The position numbers were made by a program, and so were the translations under genes. A stretch of DNA of 19,891 nucleotides from Bacillota bacterium (GTDB taxonomy: Bacteria; Bacillota_A; Clostridia; Lachnospirales; Lachnospiraceae): positions 1 through 19,891 of the forward strand of contig JAEZSL010000161.1 of NCBI GenBank assembly GCA_023443925.1, given 5' to 3'. Under the pieces are notes generated by a model that was not told the DNA's origin, did not search any database, and saw only the letters and a list, made by a program, of their open reading frames with translations. Below, in pieces: positions 1 to 6,748 of this stretch. How positions within the stretch are numbered: position 1 is the stretch's first letter; the number at the start of each line of letters is the position of its first letter.

Positions 1-1662
1 CCGGACAAAATAAAGCAGATCCACCGCAGTTATATAGAAGCGGGAGCCGGTTTAATAAGAACCAACAGTTTTGCCGCCAATCAGCAGGTTTTAAATATAA
101 CACAGGCCGAGCAGGCCGGTATTCTCCATGCATCCTATGAGATCGCAAGCCAGGCGGTAAAGGAATCCGGAAAAAAAGTATATATAGCCTGTGATATCGG
201 GCCAATACCGGAACTGGGAGGCCGAAGTGAAGAAGAGATACTGGAAGAATACCGCTACCAATGTGATATCTTTTTAAGGCATAAACCTGAGATCATATTA
301 TTTGAAACCTTTTCCGATATGGTTTATATTCGGAAACTGGTAACCTATATTAAAGCGGTTGCTCCGGAAGTTTTTATAATCACTAACTTCTGCCTGAATA
401 AAAACGGCTATACCAGCAAAGGTATCAGTGCAAGATCACTGCTGGAGGAAATCGCCAATACCAAAGAGATTGATGCAGGTGGTTTTAACTGCGGCATCGG
501 TTCCGGTCATTTGTATCACATCTTAAAAAAGTTAAGCTTTCCGACGGATAAATATATAGTGGCAGCACCCAATGCAGGATATCCGGAACAGTTTCAAAAC
601 CGCATGATTTTTATGGATAATGAAGCCTATTTTGAAGAAAATATGCAGCGGATCACAGCCCTGGGAGTGGACATTATCGGCGGCTGCTGCGGCACCACAC
701 CCGGCTATATCCAGAAAATTACCGATAAGATCAATTTTATGGAGGAAGAACGGGGAATCCGTATCAATACTTCTGTTTCGGAAGCAGATAAAGAAGAACT
801 ACGTTCGAATGATTTTTACGAATTGTTTGTACCCGGCAGAAAAGTAATTGCAGTTGAGCTGGATCCCCCTTATGATGCCAAGGATGATACCATCCTGGCC
901 TGCGCTCATAAATTAAAGGAATCGGGGGTAGATATTATTACTATGGCTGATTCGCCCATGGGAAGAAGCAGGATTGACTCAATTTTGATGAGTATTAAAC
1001 TGATGAGAGAGTGCGGTGTAGCAGTTATGCCCCATGTATGCTGCCGGGATAAGAATATGATTGCTATGCGTTCGGGCCTTCTGGGTGCATATGCCAACGG
1101 CATCCGCAATATCCTTTTCGTTACCGGAGATCCCATACCCAGTGAAAGCAGACAGTCTACAACCGGTGTGTTTGATTATAATTCTTTACAGCTGATGAAT
1201 TACGTTAAGGATATGAACCGGGAACATTTTAGTGAAGAACCCATTTATTATGGCGGGGCCTTGAATTACGGAAGAGGGCCGGTGGATAAAGTAATCGAGC
1301 GGATAGAGAAAAAAATTGAAGCAGGTGCTAAATATTTTCTCACTCAGCCCATATTTACCGACGAAGATATCGAAAGGATCAGATACATTAAAAGCAGGGT
1401 AAATACCAGGATATTATGCGGTATTATGCCTTTGGTCAGTTATCGCAATGCAAACTTTATTAAAAATGAAATTTCCGGTATCCATGTGCCTGACTGGGTA
1501 ATTGAGCGGTATTCTCCCGATATGACCAGAGAAGAAGCGGAACGTACGGGAGCAGAGATAGCAAGTGAGATTATTGCCAGATTAAAGGACTGTGCCGATG
1601 GATATTACTTTATGCTTCCCTTTAATCGTGTCAGCTTAATGGATAAAATTAATATAGTATAA
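1..1662 (+). CDS. Bifunctional homocysteine S-methyltransferase / 5,10-methylenetetrahydrofolate reductase (5'-truncated by the window)
   Basis: The frame is open from base 1 to the TAA at 1660-1662, so the true start lies upstream; the ATG at 319 is internal. The N-terminal part is a zinc-dependent homocysteine methyltransferase domain: the zinc-binding cysteines are visible as GFNCG (Cys codon 490-492) and GGCCGTTP (Cys codons 685-690). From about base 835 the protein becomes an MTHFR-type flavoprotein (VIAVELDPPYD, then LFVTGDPIP and YFLTQPIF, the usual folate/FAD-contacting segments). Known fused proteins of this kind reduce 5,10-methylene-THF to 5-methyl-THF and carry a homocysteine methyltransferase module. 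The nearby MetH is the obvious consumer of the methyl-THF. Both domains look intact in what is visible. The fusion identity is strong; the methyl donor used by the N-terminal domain cannot be read from sequence. Confidence 0.93.
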   Translation, partial: PDKIKQIHRSYIEAGAGLIRTNSFAANQQVLNITQAEQAGILHASYEIASQAVKESGKKVYIACDIGPIPELGGRSEEEILEEYRYQCDIFLRHKPEIILFETFSDMVYIRKLVTYIKAVAPEVFIITNFCLNKNGYTSKGISARSLLEEIANTKEIDAGGFNCGIGSGHLYHILKKLSFPTDKYIVAAPNAGYPEQFQNRMIFMDNEAYFEENMQRITALGVDIIGGCCGTTPGYIQKITDKINFMEEERGIRINTSVSEADKEELRSNDFYELFVPGRKVIAVELDPPYDAKDDTILACAHKLKESGVDIITMADSPMGRSRIDSILMSIKLMRECGVAVMPHVCCRDKNMIAMRSGLLGAYANGIRNILFVTGDPIPSESRQSTTGVFDYNSLQLMNYVKDMNREHFSEEPIYYGGALNYGRGPVDKVIERIEKKIEAGAKYFLTQPIFTDEDIERIRYIKSRVNTRILCGIMPLVSYRNANFIKNEISGIHVPDWVIERYSPDMTREEAERTGAEIASEIIARLKDCADGYYFMLPFNRVSLMDKINIV

Positions 1663-1770
1663 GTGCCGATCCTGTAGGTAGTATCATTATGAAGAACAAC
1701 TTACCAGTATGATGAAGGTTGTATTAAAAATACAATCAGCCTTATTATAACGATAGGGGGAAGTGGTACA
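1663..1770 (+). other. Short intergenic stretch with a small hairpin
   Basis: The 108-base gap between the fused methyltransferase/MTHFR gene and the phosphoesterase holds one compact hairpin at 1715-1743 (TTGTATT-AAA-AATACAA, with AAGG/CCTT closing further out across a TCAG bulge). It is not followed by a T run, so it is not a convincing terminator; the two genes may be co-transcribed. The ribosome binding site of the next gene (AGGGGGA, about 1755-1761) is at its end. Confidence 0.4.
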
Positions 1771-2919
1771 GTGTTGGCAAAGGTTAAAAATATTGAAATA
1801 GATGAAAATAAGCGTATTATTGCCATCAGCGATATACATGGCAATCTGAAGGGATTGCAGCAGCTGCTGGAAAAGATAAGTTTTTGCAGGGAGGATTATT
1901 TATTTCTTGTGGGAGATCTGGTAGAAAAAGGACCGCAGAGTCTGGAAACACTCAGATATATTATGAATCTGACTAAGACCCATAAGGTCTATGCCGTCAG
2001 CGGAAACTGTGATTCGGTCGCCTGCGAAATCAACAATGACAGCAATCATGAAGAATTATTAAATTATATGCTCAGAAGAAAAAAAAGCCTGCTGAATGAA
2101 ATGTGTCAATCTCTTTCCATCAAGATTGACAGGCAAACAGACTTAAAAGAAGTAAAACTGCAGTTAAACCGTAACTTTGAGAAGGAACTGAACTGGATAC
2201 GGAATTTACCTGAAATAATTGAAACCCAGAAGTTTATCTTTGTGCATGCCGGTTTGACCTCCACCCAATTAGACAAACAGCTTGCCGCAAAGGTGCAGTG
2301 CATGGATGCATTTTTAAAAATGGGTCTTTATATGAATAAATACTGTATAGTAGGTCATTTTCCGGTGGTTTTATACGGTGAATCCTATCCGGACTGCAAT
2401 CCCATTATCGACCGGGAGCATAAAATTATCAGCATTGACGGAGGAAATGTAGTAAAGCGGAACGGGCAGCTAAATGCTTTTATTATTCCGCATATCCATT
2501 CGGAGGATTTCTCCTTTACATTCCTGGATAATTTAAAAACCGGCATCATTAAAGATACCAGGAAAGAAATGAAAGCATGTCAGTATGACCCTATTCTGCC
2601 TGCCGGGCCGGATTATACTTTATGGGCTCAGGAGAAACCAAAGCTGATTAACTGGCTTGATAACAAAATTGAAGTACTGGTAAAACAGAGTGAGTTTTCC
2701 TACTGTCAGCACAATACCTCAAAGCACAGAATGTGGATTCTGAATAAATACATTTACAGGGAAAAAGACGGCTATCACTGTGAAGATTCAACAGATTACT
2801 GTTTACCGGTTAAGCCGGGCGACCGGGTTTCCATAGTAGAGGAAACCGGCAGAGGATATTTAATCAAAAGGGACGGAATTACAGGGTGGTACTTTGGAGA
2901 ATTAGAAATGGAAGAATAA
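1771..2919 (+). CDS. Calcineurin-like metallophosphoesterase with C-terminal SH3-like domain
   Basis: The protein has 382 residues and starts at GTG 1771, chosen because AGGGGGA sits about 9 bases upstream and the metal motif follows closely. The dimetal phosphoesterase blocks appear in order: SDIHGN (D21, H23), GDLVEKG (D49), SGNCDS (N79, D81), FVHAGL and VGHFPV. The GD and HAGL/GHxP blocks resemble the PPP/ApaH branch (protein phosphatases, Ap4A hydrolases), but GNCD replaces the usual GNHE/D and is the form seen in YfcE-type phosphodiesterases. The last roughly 95 residues, ending PVKPGDRVSIVEE...GWYFGELE, resemble a bacterial SH3-like module. No signal peptide or membrane segment is seen, so it is probably cytoplasmic. 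It lies between two one-carbon genes but nothing in it indicates a folate or cobalamin role. Substrate unknown. Confidence 0.82.
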   Translation: MLAKVKNIEIDENKRIIAISDIHGNLKGLQQLLEKISFCREDYLFLVGDLVEKGPQSLETLRYIMNLTKTHKVYAVSGNCDSVACEINNDSNHEELLNYMLRRKKSLLNEMCQSLSIKIDRQTDLKEVKLQLNRNFEKELNWIRNLPEIIETQKFIFVHAGLTSTQLDKQLAAKVQCMDAFLKMGLYMNKYCIVGHFPVVLYGESYPDCNPIIDREHKIISIDGGNVVKRNGQLNAFIIPHIHSEDFSFTFLDNLKTGIIKDTRKEMKACQYDPILPAGPDYTLWAQEKPKLINWLDNKIEVLVKQSEFSYCQHNTSKHRMWILNKYIYREKDGYHCEDSTDYCLPVKPGDRVSIVEETGRGYLIKRDGITGWYFGELEMEE

Positions 2920-2936
2920 AGCAGAACGTTTTATAC

Positions 2937-2965
2937 TTGAAGCTAATTTCACATTGCATTATAAT
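2937..2965 (+). promoter_or_regulatory. Candidate sigma-A promoter upstream of metH (distal)
   Basis: TTGAAG at 2937-2942 and TATAAT at 2960-2965 are separated by 17 bases, a near-consensus vegetative promoter. It starts just after the phosphoesterase stop codon and would give a leader of about 250 nt before metH. A second TATAAT at 3122-3127 lacks a well-spaced -35 box. Confidence 0.55.
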
Positions 2966-2971
2966 AAATAG

Positions 2972-3154
2972 AAAAATCAATGGATATAAATCATTTTTAT
3001 ATATACAGTTATTGTAACTTTCTAATCAGGTAAATGAGAAAAGATATAATTTTTTGAAAATACCATGCAATTTTACATCGATACTACATTGCTGTTTCAC
3101 AAATAGTTAGAACTATATCAGTATAATATGTTAAAAAATACTTTTGAGGAAGGG
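2972..3154 (+). other. AT-rich gene-free leader region before metH
   Basis: No open frame of note is present. The sequence is very AT-rich, with weak inverted repeats such as GCAAT/ATTGC around 3068-3093. A second TATAAT (3122-3127) could start a shorter transcript of roughly 90 nt before metH. I searched by eye for S-box, T-box and cobalamin riboswitch signatures and saw none. Confidence 0.4.
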
Positions 3155-3213
3155 TTGCCATTAACGGGTTCTTAGGCTATCTATATGGCAGTATTACAGA
3201 TGGGTCTGTGATA
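3155..3213 (+). promoter_or_regulatory. Structured 5' leader of metH (two adjoining hairpins, class not recognised)
   Basis: Hairpin 1 pairs TGCCAT (3156-3161) with ATGGCA (3185-3190), enclosing a 23-nt loop. Hairpin 2 begins immediately after: TATTACAGA (3192-3200) pairs with TCTGTGATA (3205-3213) around a TGGG loop, nine pairs with one G-U. Hairpin 2 ends on the first base of the AAAGG ribosome binding site, so its opening or closing could affect metH translation. It fits no riboswitch consensus I know, and no T run follows. Confidence 0.4.
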
Positions 3214-3224
3214 AAGGTGTGATT

Positions 3225-5864
3225 ATGACAAAGAAGGAATTTAAGAATTTAATTAACAGTAAGGTTGTACTTTTAGATGGAGCTACGGGTAGCAATATGC
3301 AGAAAAAAGGTATGCCATCCGGTGTGTGCCCTGAAAAATGGATTCTGGAACACGGTGATTTCTTAATTGATTTACAAAAAGACTATATCGCAGCTGGTAC
3401 GGATATTTTATATGCTCCAACCTTTACCTGCAGCCGTATAAAGCTAAAGGAATACGGACTTGCGGATGATATTGAGAGTATGAACCGGGAACTGGTAAAG
3501 CTGTCAAAACAAGCAGTGCGGGAAAGCAGTGCCGGCAGCGGACGCAGAGTATTGATAGCCGGTGATTTAACCATGACAGGGGAACAGTTGTATCCCATAG
3601 GTACTTTAAGCTTTGAAGAATTAATTGACGTATATAAAGAGCAGATTTCTTATATTCTGATGGAGGGTGTGGATTTATTTGTTATAGAAACCATGATGAA
3701 CCTGCAGGAATGCAGGGCCGCGGTACTGGCTGTTACGGAATCCTGTGACCTGCCGGTAATGGTAACCTTAACCTTTAATGAAAACGGCCGGACCCTTTAT
3801 GGAACCGACCCCGCTACGGCAGTAACCGTGCTGCAGGGGCTGGGGGTTGATGCGGTAGGTGTAAACTGCTCCACCGGTCCGGAACAAATGTGTGAAATTG
3901 TAACAGTCCTGAAAGAATATGCCAATATTCCAATTATTGCAAAACCCAATGCCGGACTGCCCGAGCTGGTGGAGAACGAGACCGTATTTTCCCTGAGGCC
4001 GGAGGAATTTGCTCTCCGGGCTAAGGAATTAGTAAAAGCAGGAGCCAGTCTGGTGGGGGGGTGCTGTGGTACTACCCCAGAGCATATAAAACTGCTGAAT
4101 GAAGAAATCAGTTTAATGAAACCACATGGAATTACACAACGAAAGAAGCGGACCCTGGCTTCAGAACGGAAAACCCTGGAGATTGGTCTTAATAGTCCCT
4201 TTATGATTATCGGAGAGCGTATTAATCCTACAGGAAAGAAAGATCTGCAGGCGGAATTAAGGGAAGGTATACTGGACCTGGTGCTTACTATGGCGGAGGA
4301 ACAGACAGAAAACGGAGCTTCCATATTGGATGTCAATATGGGAATGAACGGAATTGATGAAAAAGAGATGATGGTAAAGGCGGTAAGTGAAATTGTTACC
4401 GTAACGGAGGTTCCTCTTTGTATTGATTCCAGCCACATCAGTGTTATGGAAGCTGCTCTGCGTATTTATCCGGGCCGTGCTTTAATCAACTCCATTTCAT
4501 TGGAGAAAGAAAAGTTTGAAAAACTGATTCCTATAGCAAAAAAATATGGTGCTATGTTTATCCTGCTTCCGTTATCGGATAAAGGACTGCCAAAGGACAT
4601 AGAAGAAAAGAAACAAATAATACGCACCATACTGGAGGAAGCCTTAAGACAGGGATTAGCCAAAGAAGATATTATTGTGGATGGTCTTGTAAATACGGTG
4701 GGTGCCAATAAGGATGCGGCTATCCAGACTTTAGAGACCATCCGTTACTGCAGAGATGAGCTGGGACTGGCCACTGTAATCGGTTTATCCAATATCTCCT
4801 TCGGACTGCCGGAGCGACAGTTTATTAACAGTACCTTCCTGGCTTTTGCCATACAGGCCGGCCTTACCATGGCTATTGCTAATCCTTCTCAGGAGCTGCT
4901 GGTTAATACTGCCTATGCTGCGGATTTATTAAAAGGAAAAGAGGAAGCGGATATCCGGTATATTAACCGGGTAACACGAAATTCCTCTGCGTTGTCAGGT
5001 AAAAGCAAGCCGGACGGAGTGGATTCCGGAAAGCAAAACAGCAAAACGGCAAGGCAGGCTGGCGATACCAGCCGCAGCCATTCAGCAGCGGCAACGGGTG
5101 GGCACGAAGCCTGCTGCGGTGCCAGGCAGTCCCAGGAGCCAAATAACGACGGATTATTAAGCAATGAAGCGAAGCATGCCGGTGAAACGAAGCATGCCGA
5201 TGAAGCGAAGCATGCCGATGAAACCATCGAAAATGAAACAAACCTGGCTGTTTATGAGGGAGTCCTAAAGGGGAATAGAAGGAATATCGTACAATTGGTA
5301 ACGAAATCTCTGGACGAAGGTAATGAGCCCTCGTATATACTGGATAACCTACTGATACCGGGTATTAATGAAGTTGGTGTCCTGTTTGATAAGCAGATTT
5401 ATTTTCTGCCCCAGCTGATTTCCTCGGCGGAAGCCATGAAACTTGCCATCGACTATCTGGAACCAATGCTTAAAAAAGGCGGCAACGAGAAAAAAATGGG
5501 CACGGTAGTCATCGCCACCGTGGCAGGGGACGTTCATGACATCGGCAAAAATCTGGTGGTTTTAATGCTTAAGAATTATGGTTTTCAGGTTATCGACCTG
5601 GGCAAGGATGTTCCCACAGTGAAAATCATTGAAACTGCCCGGGAAAGTAATGCGGATATTATAGCCTTATCTGCATTAATGACTACTACCATGCTTGAGA
5701 TGAAGCAGGTTATCAGGCTGAAGAATGAGGCCGGACTTGCGGCCAGGGTTATAATCGGCGGTGCTGTAATTACCCAAAGCTATGCGGATGAAATCGGAGC
5801 GGACGGTTATGCCAAGGATGCGGGGGATACCGTAACATTGGTTAAAAGGCTCCTGGGAAAATAA
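3225..5864 (+). CDS. metH: Cobalamin-dependent methionine synthase, short form without reactivation domain
   Basis: The protein has 879 residues from ATG 3225, preferred over GTG 3219 because AAAGG (3213-3217) is only one base from the GTG but seven from the ATG. Domains in order: zinc homocysteine-binding barrel (about 1-295; GVNCS with Cys215, GGCCGT with Cys280/281), pterin/methyl-THF-binding domain (about 315-580; MIIGERINPTG, ILDVNMG), a non-conserved linker (about 585-668), the four-helix cobalamin cap, then the Rossmann B12 domain with DVHDIG (D769, H771, G774), SAL and IIGGA. It catalyses methyl transfer from 5-methyl-THF via cob(I)alamin to homocysteine. The chain stops after the B12 domain, so the SAM-binding reactivation domain of E. 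coli MetH (about 1,227 residues) is absent; in Firmicutes it is often a separate protein, not seen here. The linker is unusually long and repetitive. Likely transcribed from its own promoter region. Confidence 0.96.
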   Translation: MTKKEFKNLINSKVVLLDGATGSNMQKKGMPSGVCPEKWILEHGDFLIDLQKDYIAAGTDILYAPTFTCSRIKLKEYGLADDIESMNRELVKLSKQAVRESSAGSGRRVLIAGDLTMTGEQLYPIGTLSFEELIDVYKEQISYILMEGVDLFVIETMMNLQECRAAVLAVTESCDLPVMVTLTFNENGRTLYGTDPATAVTVLQGLGVDAVGVNCSTGPEQMCEIVTVLKEYANIPIIAKPNAGLPELVENETVFSLRPEEFALRAKELVKAGASLVGGCCGTTPEHIKLLNEEISLMKPHGITQRKKRTLASERKTLEIGLNSPFMIIGERINPTGKKDLQAELREGILDLVLTMAEEQTENGASILDVNMGMNGIDEKEMMVKAVSEIVTVTEVPLCIDSSHISVMEAALRIYPGRALINSISLEKEKFEKLIPIAKKYGAMFILLPLSDKGLPKDIEEKKQIIRTILEEALRQGLAKEDIIVDGLVNTVGANKDAAIQTLETIRYCRDELGLATVIGLSNISFGLPERQFINSTFLAFAIQAGLTMAIANPSQELLVNTAYAADLLKGKEEADIRYINRVTRNSSALSGKSKPDGVDSGKQNSKTARQAGDTSRSHSAAATGGHEACCGARQSQEPNNDGLLSNEAKHAGETKHADEAKHADETIENETNLAVYEGVLKGNRRNIVQLVTKSLDEGNEPSYILDNLLIPGINEVGVLFDKQIYFLPQLISSAEAMKLAIDYLEPMLKKGGNEKKMGTVVIATVAGDVHDIGKNLVVLMLKNYGFQVIDLGKDVPTVKIIETARESNADIIALSALMTTTMLEMKQVIRLKNEAGLAARVIIGGAVITQSYADEIGADGYAKDAGDTVTLVKRLLGK
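5171..5224 (+). repeat. Three 18-bp tandem repeats in the MetH interdomain linker
   Basis: Three head-to-tail units at 5171-5188, 5189-5206 and 5207-5224 differ from one another at one or two bases; part of an extra unit precedes them (5163-5170). Each unit begins GAAGCATGCC and encodes a six-residue period around KHA(G/D)E(T/A). The repeats keep the reading frame and lie in a hydrophilic Ser/Gly/Ala/Lys-rich linker, not in a folded domain. Confidence 0.85.
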
Positions 5865-5890
5865 TTAATTTATATTTATATGCTTCGTTA

Positions 5891-5927
5891 AAATGTCTGT
5901 CTAAATCGTTTAGGCAGACATTTTTTT
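5891..5927 (+). terminator. Rho-independent terminator of metH
   Basis: A 15-base arm (5891-5905) pairs with 5909-5923 around a TCG loop, with a single G-U pair in the stem, and runs into seven T residues (5921-5927). It begins 27 bases after the metH stop codon. Confidence 0.92.
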
Positions 5928-5999
5928 GTTCACAATTAAGACATTCATAAAAATTTTATTAATCATTTCTTACATTATGCTTAAATCTTTTTTTTCTTA

Positions 6000-6027
6000 T
6001 TGACTTCGGAAAAAAACGAATTATAAT
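6000..6027 (+). promoter_or_regulatory. Sigma-A promoter of the marR-ABC exporter operon
   Basis: TTGACT (6000-6005), 16-base spacer, TATAAT (6022-6027). The match to the vegetative consensus is close and it lies between the metH terminator and marR, so transcription would start near 6034 with a leader of about 170 nt. Confidence 0.75.
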
Positions 6028-6030
6028 ATT

Positions 6031-6061
6031 GGTTAACCTACTCAACTATTATAGAGGTTAA
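6031..6061 (+). promoter_or_regulatory. Candidate MarR operator overlapping the transcription start
   Basis: The palindrome GGTTAACC (6031-6038) directly follows the -10 box, and TTAACCT (6033-6039) is repeated in inverted orientation as AGGTTAA (6055-6061). A dyad at the start site of a gene for a MarR-family repressor is the usual arrangement for autorepression. The repressor-site assignment is inferred, not demonstrated. Confidence 0.5.
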
Positions 6062-6202
6062 TTATTTTGTGCAAGAAGGGAGTTACGGTATATTAATAAT
6101 CTGATCCCGTACAAAGAAAGCTTCAGCATATTACATCCGGTGTAAAAGGAGGTTAGTGAATATTCTTGGACAAAGACAAAAATATTCAGGAAAGGGGTTA
6201 TT
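6062..6202 (+). other. marR leader with a hairpin and an extra strong Shine-Dalgarno sequence
   Basis: TTACATCCGGTGTAA (6131-6145) can form a small hairpin and is followed directly by AAAAGGAGG (6144-6152), a stronger ribosome binding site than the one used by marR (AAAGGGG, 6191-6197). No marR-frame start codon follows it. A GTG at 6156 opens a 26-codon frame (6156-6236) that overlaps the marR start in another frame, but its 3-base spacing from the Shine-Dalgarno is short. Another weak arm pair is TACGG/CCGTA at 6084-6111. Confidence 0.35.
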
Positions 6203-6715
6203 ATGGAGAAAACAATTACTCATGATTTTCTGGTAGTCATGAATAAACTGCGTAAGCTTACCAATAAGCAGCACCATAACAAGGGTATGGTACATCATGG
6301 TGAGTTTATGATGCTTGGCGCAATTCATAACTGTATGGAAGAAAAATTAGAAAACCACATAGAAGACCCCGGTGTTAAGGTAAGTGAATTAAGTGAATTG
6401 GTTCACTCGACGAAACCGGCTACTTCAAAGATGCTGAACGCTTTGGAGGAAAAAGGTTATATTGAAAGAATATCTGATAAAAGAGACCGAAGAGTAGTCT
6501 ATATCCGGCTGTCCGCCGCAGGAGAGAAAAAAATTAAGGAAGCCTTTTCCCGGATGCATGACTTTGCCGAACATACCATCAGCCGCATGGGAGAAGAAGA
6601 TGCCAAAGATCTGATCCGCATTCTGAATAAGTTTTATGATGCGGCATATGAAGAAATAATGGAATGGAAAGAAAAGTCCTGTCAAAAAACAGATAAAAAG
6701 GATATGGAATCATAA
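6203..6715 (+). CDS. MarR-family transcriptional regulator
   Basis: The protein has 170 residues; ATG 6203 follows AAAGGGG by 5 bases. It shows the MarR winged-helix pattern: an N-terminal dimerisation helix, a helix-turn-helix around residues 60-90 (VSELSELVHSTKPATSKMLNALEEKGYIER), the basic wing ISDKRDRRVVYIRLSAAGEK, and a long C-terminal helix. Such proteins bind operator palindromes as dimers and release DNA on ligand binding or oxidation. It is the first gene of an operon with two ABC exporter subunits starting 33 bases downstream, so it most likely represses that exporter and itself through the dyad at 6031-6061. The inducer cannot be inferred. The Lys/Glu-rich C-terminal tail is unremarkable. 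Confidence 0.9.
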   Translation: MEKTITHDFLVVMNKLRKLTNKQHHNKGMVHHGEFMMLGAIHNCMEEKLENHIEDPGVKVSELSELVHSTKPATSKMLNALEEKGYIERISDKRDRRVVYIRLSAAGEKKIKEAFSRMHDFAEHTISRMGEEDAKDLIRILNKFYDAAYEEIMEWKEKSCQKTDKKDMES

Positions 6716-6748
6716 CGAAAGAAAGAAGAAACTTGAAAGGAGTTTAAA

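Noticed and set aside
2920..3224. Cobalamin or SAM riboswitch, or T-box, upstream of metH
   Set aside because: Expected from family precedent, but none of the conserved boxes could be found by eye; only two simple hairpins are present.
3797..4438. Long minus-strand open frame (213 codons) inside metH
   Set aside because: It lies opposite conserved MetH domains, has no ribosome binding site and its translation is Ser/Pro/Phe-rich, as expected of the complement of a coding gene.
4913..5241. Two overlapping minus-strand frames opposite the MetH linker, with His/Ala/Cys/Phe-rich repeats
   Set aside because: The repetition comes from the 18-bp tandem repeats read on the other strand; no start signal is present.
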